Below are positions 1-9,853 of a stretch of DNA of 64,000 nucleotides, piece after piece. Where the stretch lies: contig CAUJGJ010000444.1 in NCBI GenBank assembly GCA_963170055.1, positions 6,109,118 to 6,173,117 of the forward strand. The letters run 5' to 3'. Below the pieces are notes generated by a model that was given only the letters and a program-made list of their open reading frames with translations, was not told where the DNA came from and searched no databases. Both the position numbers and the translations under genes were made by a program. Positions within the stretch are counted from its first letter, which is position 1. Every line of letters starts with the position of its first letter. This DNA comes from Halisarca cf. caerulea. Taxonomy: Eukaryota > Porifera > Demospongiae > Chondrillida > Halisarcidae.

Positions 1-2350
1 AGGACCGTAAATTTCTCACTGCTTGGTATGATATATACGCATGGGTCACGCTTTGCGTCTCCAAAAGGAAGGTATTTTGTTTTTATTGCAGGCATGCAGC
101 CAAGCATAACCAATGTTCTATGTCCACAAAAGGTGAAGATGCATTTTCATTAAATGGATTTGATAACTACAAGAAAGCATTGGAGAAGTTTCAAACGCAT
201 GAGAAATCTGCTTTACATAGAGAAGCAGTAATGAAGTGGCACTCACGCCAAAGCACATCATCTATTCAAACACTACTGAGTACTAGAATTGCAAAGGATC
301 AGTTAGCACGAAGGTCTGGTCTTATTAAGCAGTTAGAAGCCATGAAATTTCTTTTACGGCAAGGAATACCTTTGAGAGGCCACACAGATGATGAAGGGAA
401 TTTAAACCAGTTGCTTGTATCCTGGTCGAATGGCAACAAAACCATTCAAGATTGGCTCAAAGAAAGACAATATCAGTCTCATGATATTATTAATGAGTTA
501 ATCATATTGATGGGCCAGAATGTATTGAGGAAGCTTCTAGAGCAAATGAAGCTATCAAGCCCGAATTGGTATTCCATAATAGTGGATGAAGCCAGCGATG
601 TGTCAGGAAAAGAGCAGTGTAACCTCTCCCTCAGATATGTTAATGATGCCTATGAGGTCAGTGAAGATTCTATTGGGTTATACTCCCTACCTGACACGAC
701 TGCAGCAACTCTAGCCACTGTAGTGAAGGATATTCTAGTGCGGTGTGGCCTCCCCCTATCACTTTGCAGGGGACAAGCCTATGATGGAGCAGCTAATATG
801 CAAGGAAAAAGGAAAGGCTTGGCTACCATCATCAAAAATGAGGCACCTGCTGCACTTTCAGTACACTGTTTGGCACACTCACTCAATCTTTGCCTGCAAG
901 ATGCTGGGAGACAGAATGTGCTGTTACGAAACAGCATGGACATTGTGAGAGAAATTGTAAAACTTGTTAATTATTCACCAAAGCGTAAGCATCTCTTCAG
1001 TCAAAAGTTACAGCAAACAGAAGGTCCTAAAGTTGGGATAAAGCCACTGTGTGCAACACGTTGGACAGTTAGAACAGAAGCTCTGGATGCAGTCATTAAA
1101 CAGTACAGTGTCATTATGGACACAATGGAGGAAGTTAACCATACAACTCGTGATGAATATGGACTGAAAGCTGGAGGTGTTCTTGCAGCTCTTGAAAAGT
1201 TTGAAATGCTCTTTGGATTAAAGCTAGGACATTTGCTCTTCAGTGCTTCTGAAGATACTTCACGTGTTTTGCAGTCGGAAAATTTATCCCTCCAAGAAGC
1301 GATAACTGCAGTCAAGGTCACCCAGTCCTTTTTTAAAAGGCAAAGAAATGACGATTCTTTCAATAGGTTCTATGATAATGTAGTTAAACTTGCCAGAGAT
1401 CTTAAAATTGGGAGCCCAATTTTGCCACGATACAGGCAACCTTCTCGGCGTTTAGACTCAGGAAGCCAGCCACATCAGTTTCAAACTCCAAAGGAGTACT
1501 TTCGGCAGCAATACTTTGTGGGGTGTGATCTTCTAATTTGTGAGTTGACTGATCGTTTTAATCAGGAAGAATTCATGACCCCCGTGCAAGCTCTAGAGAT
1601 ACTACTTCTAAAGTCGGCCAATGGGGAAACGATTGACAAGGAGCTACAAACCGTTCGTGATTCAGTATATAAAGATGATTTTGACTTCGACAAGTTAGGT
1701 AGGCAGTTATGTGTTCTTGTAGATGTGGTCCATGAGGCTCTGCCAAATGTCAAAGAAGTCACAAACATACGTACTATTTGTGATGCCATGTGCCATGGTG
1801 CTCACAGAACAATTTTCTCAGAAGTTCACAAGCTGATACGTTTATACTTGACTATTCCAATTACAACTTCCACTTCAGAAAGAGCATTTTCATCACTTAG
1901 ACGTCTTCTCACGTACATGCGATCAACTATGACTGAAAAAAGACTTAATAATTGCATGCTCCTACATGTACACAAAGAATTAACTGACAAGATTGACTTA
2001 ACTGAAATAGCTAAGGAATTTGTATGTGTTAGGGAAGAGAGGCAAAGGTACTTTGGGACATTTGTTCCATAAAGTAGTGTTTTTCAAAGTGTCTCACTCT
2101 GTGTTATCCTGTACTATATACATACCTATTAAATTCATTGTGTTCATGTGTGTTCAGTGCATGTGTGGTTTAATGTGTCATTTCTTCATCTACAACATTG
2201 CATGTCATGTCTACATTAATAATTATATATTTAAGTTATAAAATTAATCCTCTATTAGTTCTAGTATACATGTAAAACCCATGGCCACATTACAATAAAA
2301 CATCATGATGCCAAACTTGTCCCCCCAATCTGAAAGCCATGGAGCCGCCC

Positions 2351-2353
<3 letters not shown>
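1..2353 (+). mobile_element. hAT DNA transposon, right part
   Basis: The element enters from the left window edge, so its left end is not visible. Its right end is read from the terminal word at 2337-2353, the reverse complement of CAGGGGCGGCTCCATGG, which is the usual hAT terminus (CAGnGGCGGC). It abuts the TA microsatellite directly, so an 8-bp target duplication of TATATATA would be hidden in the repeat. The 2073-2336 stretch is an AT-rich 3' untranslated region with no other reading frame worth calling. The insertion lies just downstream, on the minus strand, of the last recognised exon of the gene at 2443-3080. Confidence 0.8.
3..2072 (+). CDS. hAT-family transposase, 5' end outside the window
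   Basis: This is a cut-and-paste transposase of the hAT superfamily. The frame is open without a stop from base 3, and the upstream codons encode a TTF-type zinc finger (RKF..W...AWV, then FCFYC with downstream H and C), so the ATG at 120 is internal. The DDE/RNase H-like core is visible: VDEASD with the first acidic residue, the RGQAYDGAANM motif, and VHCLAHSLNL. The C-terminus has the hAT dimerisation signature (TSTSERAFSSLRRL) and ends at 2072. About 690 codons are present with no stop or frameshift, so this copy may be recent. The layout resembles the ZMYM1/TTF-type animal hAT group. The true start and left inverted repeat lie outside the window. Confidence 0.9.
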   Translation, partial: DRKFLTAWYDIYAWVTLCVSKRKVFCFYCRHAAKHNQCSMSTKGEDAFSLNGFDNYKKALEKFQTHEKSALHREAVMKWHSRQSTSSIQTLLSTRIAKDQLARRSGLIKQLEAMKFLLRQGIPLRGHTDDEGNLNQLLVSWSNGNKTIQDWLKERQYQSHDIINELIILMGQNVLRKLLEQMKLSSPNWYSIIVDEASDVSGKEQCNLSLRYVNDAYEVSEDSIGLYSLPDTTAATLATVVKDILVRCGLPLSLCRGQAYDGAANMQGKRKGLATIIKNEAPAALSVHCLAHSLNLCLQDAGRQNVLLRNSMDIVREIVKLVNYSPKRKHLFSQKLQQTEGPKVGIKPLCATRWTVRTEALDAVIKQYSVIMDTMEEVNHTTRDEYGLKAGGVLAALEKFEMLFGLKLGHLLFSASEDTSRVLQSENLSLQEAITAVKVTQSFFKRQRNDDSFNRFYDNVVKLARDLKIGSPILPRYRQPSRRLDSGSQPHQFQTPKEYFRQQYFVGCDLLICELTDRFNQEEFMTPVQALEILLLKSANGETIDKELQTVRDSVYKDDFDFDKLGRQLCVLVDVVHEALPNVKEVTNIRTICDAMCHGAHRTIFSEVHKLIRLYLTIPITTSTSERAFSSLRRLLTYMRSTMTEKRLNNCMLLHVHKELTDKIDLTEIAKEFVCVREERQRYFGTFVP

Positions 2354-2411
<58 letters not shown>
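2354..2411. repeat. TA microsatellite
   Basis: An uninterrupted TA run, apart from one GT unit, immediately beyond the hAT terminus. It hides the target-site duplication. Confidence 0.95.
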
Positions 2412-2442
2412 GTCACTATGTAAGTACAGCATGCTGACTTAC

Positions 2443-3080
2443 TTCCGGAGTGTCGCAATTCGAAGATGTGGCGACAGGAGTGGACTCTTCAACTGTAGGC
2501 GGGACAGGAGTGGACACTTGAATGGTAGGCGGGACAGGAGTGGACACTTGAACGGTAGGCCGGACAGGAGTGGACACTTGAACGGTAGGCAGGGCAGGAG
2601 TGGACACTTGAACCGTAGGTGGGACAAGAGTGGTGGATTCCAGAGGATGGCTTGAGATAACCTATATTGTGTGTACACATGAAAGTTACAGTTAGACAGT
2701 CAGGGCGGGTATGTAAACCCGAAAGCTGTAGTAGTGTAACTGTGGATCTAAAGTCGATAAACAGCATGCATACTTTGGACTTCTATGGGCGATATATATG
2801 CATGCATGCTCACCGGTGCAACTGAAACTATTCTTATCTTCTCCTTGTTCTGAGCCACAAAGTCGTCGTCGATATCTATCCACTCCTCGAATTCTTCCAC
2901 ATATTCTTGAGGGTAGATTTCATGCTCTTCCAAGCTGAACAGAGTCCGAGCGTGCTGCACAATTGCTACCTTGTCCCCTGACCCTTGCAAATAGCTTACC
3001 TCCGCGATCTTGTTGCGTTCGCCATAGTTCAGTAATATCTTTCTCGGCTTGTCCATATTCCTGCAGCTATTTTTCTTCAT
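2443..3080 (-). CDS. two 5' exons of a divergent uncharacterised gene
   Basis: Exon 1 runs 3080 to 2814 (89 codons). It ends at a canonical GTGAGC donor, and exon 2 (2661 to 2443, 73 codons) follows an ATATAG acceptor and ends at GTAAGT. Both exons are phase 0, so the splice model is self-consistent. Exon 1 begins MKKNSCRNMDKPRKILLNYG and is acidic later (VEEFEEWIDIDDDF). It resembles the small beta-grasp/ubiquitin-like N-terminal modules that accompany large transposase-like genes in animals (family assignment from memory, weak). Exon 2 is a ten-residue repeat, VSTPVPPTVQ, encoded by a DNA minisatellite. Further exons are absent, and the hAT element sits where they should begin. The start lies 199 bp from the oppositely oriented zinc-finger exon at 3280. 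Confidence 0.5.
2472..2634. repeat. 30-bp minisatellite, about 5.4 copies
   Basis: Tandem units of 30 bp (GGGACAGGAGTGGACACTTG plus ten bases) with a few substitutions. It lies wholly inside exon 2 of the minus-strand gene and, since 30 is divisible by three, encodes a ten-residue proline/threonine repeat without breaking the frame. Confidence 0.9.
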
Positions 3081-3279
3081 GAATAAGGAGTCTATGCTTT
3101 AATTTACTCAAGAATGTTGCAGAAGGAGTATCAGATTGGTTCAGTACATTATCAGCTTTTTTGCTACGACACAGAAGTGCATTACGCAAGTGTGACGTCA
3201 CAAGCACTCAGCATGGAACCGGTGTCGTGATCCAAAAAAAGGCACAAGCGCCTTGCAATTGAGCAGTTAGCTGTAGAGG
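3081..3279. promoter_or_regulatory. putative shared divergent promoter
   Basis: This 199-bp spacer separates two start codons pointing away from each other (3080 minus, 3280 plus). It contains a TGACGTCA-like word (CRE) near 3192. No TATA box is obvious. The function is inferred from layout only. Confidence 0.4.
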
Positions 3280-3599
3280 ATGGCAGAAAGTTTCTCTCCT
3301 AGAAGATCTCGTCCTTCTAAATTTGTTTGCTGTCTTTGCGATAAGTTTGCCAGTAAGGCCTTTTTCTCAGTCCTAAGGCACATCAGTCATGTGCATCAAT
3401 TTGAGCCTGGGTTTTCCATCACGTGCGGACTCGACGGCTGTGCAAAGAAGTACACATCTTACTGTGGGTACAAGACACACCTGTACAGACACCATCGAGA
3501 ACTTAGGTTTGATCGCATGGCGCCATCATCCGTACCAGGCTTTCCCAGTTCAAGTGACGGAGAAGAGGATAATGTATTTTCCGATGGGACGCACTGCCA
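3280..3599 (+). CDS. first exon of transposase-like gene: double C2H2 zinc finger
   Basis: The ATG at 3280 opens a 106-codon exon with two C2H2 fingers: CCLCDKF...H.SHVH, then CGLDGCAKKYTSY...HLYRHH. The exon ends in a canonical donor, CCA|GTAAGG, leaving two bases (CA) of a codon. The next exon of the same family at 13268 begins with the one base needed, giving a glutamine and continuing in frame into REEPTT-like sequence. This phase match, together with the family architecture (N-terminal fingers, then a region with ALFLMKSKTENRLT), supports a 9.7-kb first intron filled with transposons. A stop immediately after the donor ends the unspliced reading frame. Confidence 0.65.
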
Positions 3600-3842
3600 G
3601 TAAGGTTTATACTTGCATGTCTATTAAATTTTATGTTTGCGAGAAGCAATTCACATGCAATTGTGAGCGCATATAGTAAAAATGGAAATTTATGCACGTT
3701 TTGATATTTCGCGAAAGGGAGCTCTAAAAATAGCATAAAATGAGTGTGAATTGTAACGTCATATCTTATAAACAGAACGACAGGGAGCTCTAGGATTTGG
3801 TGGCTATATTTAGCACAGCCTTGGCTGGCTTCATACCAAATA
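3600..3842. other. intron start, no gene seen
   Basis: The first part of the long intron, AT-rich, without recognisable element ends before the Tigger terminus at 3843. Confidence 0.5.
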
Positions 3843-3993
3843 CAGTCGACTCCACTTATAACGAACCCGGTTTTAACGAATTTCGGTTTATAGCGAACCG
3901 ACTTTCCGGAACACATCTGGGCACATGCAAAAGCTTCTGGTTACAACGTACTCACCTCCAGTTATAACGTCCGCACAGCTGAAGTTCATTAAG

Positions 3994-4931
3994 ATGGCTA
4001 CCACAAGAAAAAGTTTTTCAATCGAGTTTAAGAGGAAGCTTTTAAGAGCAGCTGATCAAGGAAAGGCAAAAAAGGACATTTGTGAAGAGTTTGGTATTGT
4101 GAAGTCGACTCTGAGCACCATCCTGAAGAAGCGCGCTGCGATTGAGAGCCTCAACAATGTGGACCCAGCTAGGAAGCGGGATCGTACAGCGAAACACAGT
4201 GACGTGGACGAGGCTCTTTTGCTGTGGTTTAAGCAGAGAAGAGCAATGAATGCACCTATTGGAGGCCCACTCATGAAAGCAAAAGCAAACGAACTGGCGA
4301 TAGAACTGGAAATCGTCGATTGGGAGGCTTCAGAAGGCTGGCTTCACCGTTTCAAAGAAAGACACGGTTTAGTATTTAAATCTGTTTGTGGAGAATCAGC
4401 TTCAGTGTCACCAGCGCTGACAGAGAATTGGTTCGAGAAAACCTTGCCTGAACTACTGCAGCGCTATCAACCTTCCGACATATTCAACGTGGACGAAACG
4501 GGCCTATTTTATCAGTGTTTGCCAGACAAAACGTTCGCTTTTCGAGGTGAGAAGGCTTCAAAAGCAGTGAAGGAGTCCAAACAAAGGCTAACAGTGCTTG
4601 TTGGGGCAAATATGGATGGCAGTAAGAAGTAATTGGGAAATTTGCTAACCCACGGTGTTTCATAGGAATTCGTTCTTTTCCAGTCCAGTATACACACAAT
4701 ACCAAAGCCTGGATGACCTCCGCTGTTTGGACTGAGTGGGTTAAAGCTTTTGACAAAAGGATGAAAAGCAAGAAACGTCATGTTTTGTTAGTAATTGACA
4801 ATTGTCCTGCCCATCCTGAAGTCAAGGGTTTGACACATGTCAACATTGTCTACCTGCCTCCAGCCACCACTAGTAAGACCCAGCCATGTGATCAGGGGAT
4901 TATTCAAGCGCTCAAAAGAAAGTACCGATGC
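3994..4931 (+). pseudogene. Tigger/pogo transposase, 5' portion
   Basis: The likely start is the ATG at 3994 (context AAGATGG). An N-terminal Psq-type helix-turn-helix (KKDICEEFGIVKSTLSTILK) is followed by a CENP-B-like second DNA-binding domain (GWLHRFKERHGL). The DDE domain begins with FNVDETGLFYQ. A frameshift at about 4630 breaks the gene. In another frame the core continues with VQYTHNTKAWMTS, VLLVIDNCPAHP (second catalytic Asp) and the DQGIIQALKRKY motif, up to the insertion at 4931. The remainder resumes at 9059. It is homologous to the POGK/TIGD/jerky family and not functional as read. Confidence 0.85.
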
Positions 4932-5233
4932 CACACAGGCTCATTATAGCGCTTTTCGACTGGGGAAGAAAATGGCCGCCGCTCGAAATGGTAATATATA
5001 CATCGAATTTTACAGCTCAAACAACAATGTACGTCAATTTTTACAACCGTTTAGTGTTTTAATGTTATTTATCGAAACAATAAACTACAAAACAGGCCCA
5101 TGTGTTATACGCAGAAGTATAAAAATGATTTTGAAAAAGGTACACTTTTTCTCTAAACGTCGATTTGGGGACGTGTAGACGGCCTCCCAAAGAGATGAAA
5201 CTGGCATGAGATGAAAGAGTAAAGTTCATTTAA

Positions 5234-8023
5234 CCCTTTAACGTTTTTTAGGCCATAAAGTGGCAGCGCGATAAAAAATCGCAAATTTTGGCGATTAAAT
5301 TTTTATATGTTTTATTAGGTCATAGGAATGTATTAGTCTATAAGATACTTTTATAGAGTTCGAGGGTCGTGCGATCTGTATATCAAAAGATACAGCTATA
5401 TAAAAGTGCTGATTTTACAAGAGTTTACAAAGAATACACGGTGTTATGCAAACATCAGACCACGTGTCGTGAAAAAAAAATGGCCGCCGTTCACTTTGTG
5501 TGATAGAGTTTGTAGCAAGGATGCACGCAGAGATGCACGGGCTTCTCAGGATCACACTCTTTGCAGCAAAACAGTGTTCTGGATCGTTTCCCCCGAGAAG
5601 AACAGTAGCGGCAAGGTGATCGGATGTCACTCTTATCGGGAAAGTGGCGCCCACAGAATCGTACCGAAGGAGGGCCTTCACTCACTCTCTGCTGACGTTT
5701 GCGCCCATTGTAAGAAGCCATGAGTTGGTCAGCGATCTGCAGGACGTACTCCTTCAGCGACATCTTCGAGAAAGAGCCAGATTCTTGGGACAAAATGTAG
5801 GAGTTGGTGACCGAAATGTCAACCAGGAAGTAGAAGATTCGCAGCCACCACCGCCTGGACTTTCGACTGCAACTGTAAGTCTTGCGCCTAGCATCAGCTA
5901 TGTCCACTCCTCCCATGAACATATTGTATAGCTTCACTGCTTCATGGCACTTCACAGGCTGTCTCACTCCCTGCTTGTTCCTCCTCATGATCTCTTCTTC
6001 TGAGCCTGGTTGTGTGATGGTGTTCACAAAGGGCACACATTTGTTGTCCTTCCAGACGATGCATTCAACATTTCCTTGGTTAGTACAGATGTACTCTCCT
6101 CTCTTCAGCTGCTTTTCCATCCTCTTCTTATCTCTCATTTCTTGTGGCCACTTCTTTCTGTTGGTTCTTGCTGTTCTGATGCAGTACAGCCCATCCTTCA
6201 GTAAGTCTTCCGCCAGATCAACACTTGTAAAGAAGTTGTCAAAGTACAAGTGATATCCCTTGCCAGCCAGAGGTGAAGATAGCCTTTTGACAACAGAAGA
6301 TCCAAGCCCATGTTCTGTGCTCCCTTGTGTGGCTCCCGTATACATTTCAAAGGATGTCAAGTATCCATTGTGTGCATCTGCCTCGCACCACACCTTGTAG
6401 CCCCTCTTCACCGGCTTCATTGGCATATACTGTTTGTAACTACTCCTCCCCTTGAACAGTATCATACCCTCGTCGATGGACAGCTCTTTGTGGGGCAGAT
6501 ACTTCGAGGCACAATTGTCTCGCAAGATGTCGTACAGTGGCCGAATCTTGTGCAGTTTATCGAAACCGTCCTCGCCAGGCCGCTTGGCAGTGCTGTTGTC
6601 ATTGATGTGCAGACATCTTAGCAGGGCCTTGAAGCGCAAGATGGGCATGCACTTGGAGATGGCATCAACATGCAGGAGTGGGCTCTTCGACCAGTAGTCT
6701 TCAACGGTAGGTAGCTTGTGAACACCCATGAGCAAAATCATCCCTATGAATAACTTCATTTCTTCATTGCAGGTTGGATGCCATTTGTAGGAGATGCCGG
6801 GTGGTGACTGCTCCGCATACAAGTTGCTTTGAGTCGTAAGCAGGTCAAATGAGTCTTCACCAAAGATCTGCAGGAAGTAGTCCAAGGCTGTAGCATCTTC
6901 TGCGAGGTTGCAAACTGGACCGACATCTTCAGCGAACACTACATCTGGTCTGTTCCCTACAGTAACTGCTGTGCTCAACACAGAAGGTGAGGGCTCATCT
7001 GTGTGGGAGGTGTCAGGTGTTTCATTGGTGTCCATGTCTTCCTCCATTTCAGCCTGGTCAAGGGGGTCTATCATCGTGGAGTCTTCCGGAGCTTCAAACT
7101 CATCACCCACATAGTCTTCATCCTCGGACTCCAGCCACTCTACATCATCTTGAAACTGATCCATCACATCTTGTAGTCTCATTGCTTTGTCCCTGCTATG
7201 TGTGTGTAATAATTATGTGCAATGTCATTATTGCCCACAACAATAAAAGTTTAGTAAACAAACAAACCGTTTGCTTGGCTGGCATTTTGGAATTGGAACT
7301 GAACCACAGTACTCTCGGGAAAGAAGTCCAAAGTCGCTCGACAGAAACGGTCGTGCTACGTGTAAGCAAATGGTGCTATGATAGTTGCCGCCTTGTGGTC
7401 AAAGCTCTTTGGGCGCGCGCGGCCAACAGTCACGTGTAGAACAGCTGTGTTCTTCTCCGAGTTGATTCTTTTTCCTTAGTTGCAAGCAGGATCTTTGGAA
7501 AGAGCGTCTACGCACAAGTATCGTTTTTTCAGTGCGGAGTGTACGTGAACATCGATGTTACGATCTAGTAACTATACGTACATATGCGTAGCTACTTGAT
7601 TCAAGTTTTCTTCAGATTCTGTGTATTACAGTTGCATCAAATTTTCCAAGTGTTTATTCACCGTGTGTTTCGATAACGTGTGCGTGCTTCCTTTCTAGTT
7701 GCTTGAAATGCTTGTTTTCAGAGACTTTAGGCCATCACTTGTGCTAGCCTATGTACCAAAGATTGTACGTGCTCTTTCTTAGTGTCTTCCATCCTGCACA
7801 TATTTGCGGTCAAAGTTTTCGATCGAAAACGACGTTTTCAATTCGGAAACCTTCACATATGATTCTATTATGTTTGGAATGTGCTTGAAATTGTTCTGGT
7901 AGGGGTCAGTACATAGTAAGCTGCTGAATTTCAGCGGCAAATTGTCTTCTAATTTACTGCCATTTTATGGCCTAATAAACGTTTGCGGACATAGAAACGT
8001 GCATACGCGCAAACGTTAAAAGG
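5234..8023 (-). mobile_element. piggyBac element 1, apparently complete
   Basis: It is flanked on both sides by TTAA (5230-5233 and 8024-8027). The ends are CCCTTTAACGTT and the inverted CCTTTTAACGTTTGCG. The uninterrupted host sequence is present at 28254-28257 in the second CACAGG copy, where a single TTAA joins the same flanks, so the insertion and its 4-bp duplication are demonstrated within the window. The 7183-8023 segment is the 5' untranslated region of the transposase and the 5234-5490 segment its 3' region; neither holds another gene. Confidence 0.92.
5491..7182 (-). CDS. piggyBac transposase, intact
   Basis: This 563-residue single-exon frame starts with ATG at 7182. An acidic N-terminal region (WLESEDEDYVGDEFE) is followed by the DDE_Tnp_1_7 catalytic domain. 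The likely catalytic aspartates are D237 (LSIDEGM), D315 (LYFDNFF) and D427 (MGGVDIAD). The C-terminus has a cysteine-rich finger (CRYC, CCKEC, HLCVHPCYKLYH, about residues 523-560) that in this family binds the terminal repeats. Length and domain order are those of active piggyBac transposases (about 560-610 residues). There is no stop or frameshift, and the element ends and TTAA duplications are preserved, so this copy may still be mobile or be recently so. Confidence 0.93.
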   Translation of the reverse strand: MRLQDVMDQFQDDVEWLESEDEDYVGDEFEAPEDSTMIDPLDQAEMEEDMDTNETPDTSHTDEPSPSVLSTAVTVGNRPDVVFAEDVGPVCNLAEDATALDYFLQIFGEDSFDLLTTQSNLYAEQSPPGISYKWHPTCNEEMKLFIGMILLMGVHKLPTVEDYWSKSPLLHVDAISKCMPILRFKALLRCLHINDNSTAKRPGEDGFDKLHKIRPLYDILRDNCASKYLPHKELSIDEGMILFKGRSSYKQYMPMKPVKRGYKVWCEADAHNGYLTSFEMYTGATQGSTEHGLGSSVVKRLSSPLAGKGYHLYFDNFFTSVDLAEDLLKDGLYCIRTARTNRKKWPQEMRDKKRMEKQLKRGEYICTNQGNVECIVWKDNKCVPFVNTITQPGSEEEIMRRNKQGVRQPVKCHEAVKLYNMFMGGVDIADARRKTYSCSRKSRRWWLRIFYFLVDISVTNSYILSQESGSFSKMSLKEYVLQIADQLMASYNGRKRQQRVSEGPPSVRFCGRHFPDKSDIRSPCRYCSSRGKRSRTLFCCKECDPEKPVHLCVHPCYKLYHTK

Positions 8024-9058
8024 TTAAGATATGGATGCTGAGCGGAGAACATATAACTCCAACTGAAATAGTTATAGCGAAAAATGTACTTTTAGCGGGT
8101 AAAAATGGCTTAAAATGACAATTAAAATGGTTATATCTTGGGCTAACCTGCTTATATAATCCCCGCTCAGCGAAAACAAGTAGACAAAAGTATTTTAAAT
8201 CGTTGGATTCTTTTGTTGTTCAGAAAAAGTCCCAGGTACACGTCCCCAAAACACGATATATTTGCAGGACGGTTCCAATCCGCCATTTTAGGATGACGTA
8301 AGGTGCGCGTCATCAGTATTGGGCATTTAAATTTGTATGGTACATTGGAAATAAGCGCCCTGCAATGTTATCGACTACGTGAACAATCGACCTGGTCGAC
8401 AATTTGTTGTGCGGAAAGTTCTATTTTTCATTAAATGGTTCCAACAAGTATCGGTGAGTTCTTATGCATATATTCTTGTCATTGATAGTCATGTCTGTGG
8501 CGAAAGTGGCATACTTGACAACTAAGACGCAGAGATAGTGGCACTAGCTTGCGTGCGAAATCAATCGATTACCAAGTACAAAGTCAGAAAGTAGACTGAT
8601 CAAGCCTGCTGACATTTTGCCGATTTTAGCTAGTGTTTCATTCGTGATCTAGGATATCCTGGATAGTATAGTGCAGTTACCTGTCACAGCACTTTCTTAC
8701 ATGGATTCGGCATTTTGCAACAATCATTCGAGGTGGGAAGGTCGATATCGGCGGTACCTGGCCCTTTTTGACGGTACTAGTGTAGCTTGAACATTGCGAC
8801 TAAACATTGATGTGCTTTTATAAATACCTAAACAAAACTTATTAAGGCACAAAACAGCTTTTTGCCTTTTCAAAATCGATAGGATTCGAAAGATTCTGCT
8901 ATCGCTAAACCACTGTAAGCGCCCGCTACTGATGACGTATTACAACGTTTACCTTCTGTTGGTAATGACGTATAGGTAAAATGTGACAAATTCCACAAAT
9001 TCCATAACTTTGTCGTCTGTAATCCCCAACTTCCAAAAAGCGCTATAATGCCCCTGTG

Positions 9059-9641
9059 CACCTTTTGAGGAAGTTTCTTCATTGCATTGACAACAACGAG
9101 GACTTCAAGCCTCATGTTCTAGATGCCATGACCATCGCACAGAGAGCTTGGGATGAAGTGACACCCACTACAATCAGCAATTGCTTCAAGCACTGCAAGT
9201 TTGTTGTTGGCGAATGTGATGATACTGATCACCTTGAAGATCACAATGCACTGGCTGGTAATGAGACTGATGTGTATGATCAGTTGAGTCAGCACGAGAG
9301 AACCGACAGACGCCATCACTCTCATGCAAGAGTATGTAGCCGTTGATGAGAATGTGGAAACTTGTGCAGAAATGAACAGCTCAGAAATTGCACAGTTAGT
9401 TTCCAAAACAGCAGCTGAAGAACCTTTAGACGAGGACTTGGACGAGTGCGATGTGGAGATTTTACCTCCATCAAAGACCGAAGTGATGGCCTCTCTTGAC
9501 GTCCTGAAAAGGCATCTGATGTGTGTCAACAGTAGCGAGCAACATTTAGTGATGCTCAACAAGCTGCAAAAGTTCACAGAGGAATCCTTTTCAGCTGCCA
9601 AGCAGCAGACACTTATTACAGACTACATTGGTCCTTCCTAA
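9059..9641 (+). pseudogene. Tigger/pogo transposase, 3' portion
   Basis: Continuation of the transposase after the nested insertion: HLLRKFLHCID, then AWDEVTPTTISNCFKHCKF, the motif that follows the DDE core in Tigger proteins. A second frameshift near 9308 shifts the acidic tail (DEDLDECDVEILPPSK) into the frame that ends at 9641. The tail closes with QQTLITDYIGPS, a short motif typical of the C-terminus of this family. Confidence 0.85.
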
Positions 9642-9853
9642 CATTTCCTAGTGGTTTGTATACAACTGAATGTGTATACTATATATTTACTGTATCTTGC
9701 ATATTAATGAAATTCATTAGTTTGGTTATAAAGAACTTCTGTTATAAAGAACTTTTGCTCCAGGATATTTGAGTTTGTTATAACCAGAGTCGACTGTATG
9801 GTTAGCAGAGCCCATACAATGGCAGTACACAAGGCGGGCAACTTATTCTGAAA

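Larger units (their letters stand above)
4932..9058 (+). mobile_element. CACAGG-ended nonautonomous element, copy 1
   Basis: The ends are inverted: CACAGGCTCATTATAGCGCT at 4932 and the reverse complement of CACAGGGGCATTATAGCGCT ending 9058. Removing 4932-9058 rejoins the Tigger frame perfectly across KYRC and HLLRKFLHC, which proves an insertion. The element's own sequence is about 1.3 kb (4932-5233 plus 8024-9058) and has no convincing gene; the rest is piggyBac. A second copy lies in reverse orientation at 27238-28553. I could not fix the target duplication (flanks GC/CA here, TT/TT at copy 2). The superfamily is unknown; a CMC/Transib-like CACAG end is possible. Confidence 0.8.
3843..9796 (+). 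mobile_element. Tigger/pogo transposon with nested insertions
   Basis: The inverted ends match: CAGTCGACTCCACTTATAAC at 3843 and the reverse complement of CAGTCGACTCTGGTTATAAC ending at 9796. Both are flanked by TA (3841-3842 and 9797-9798), the expected pogo/Tc1-type target duplication. CAGTCGACTC is a typical Tigger-type terminus. The transposase is split by the 4.1-kb CACAGG element at 4932-9058, which itself contains piggyBac. Subtracting the nested DNA leaves an element of about 1.8 kb. Confidence 0.85.

Noticed and set aside
4837..5178. A frame of about 85-110 codons shared by both CACAGG copies (KKMAAARNGNIYIEFYSS)
   Set aside because: The copies are nearly identical at DNA level, so an open frame is not evidence of selection, and there is no domain.
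5882..6621. Several plus-strand frames of 60-120 codons
   Set aside because: Shadows of the piggyBac transposase on the minus strand.
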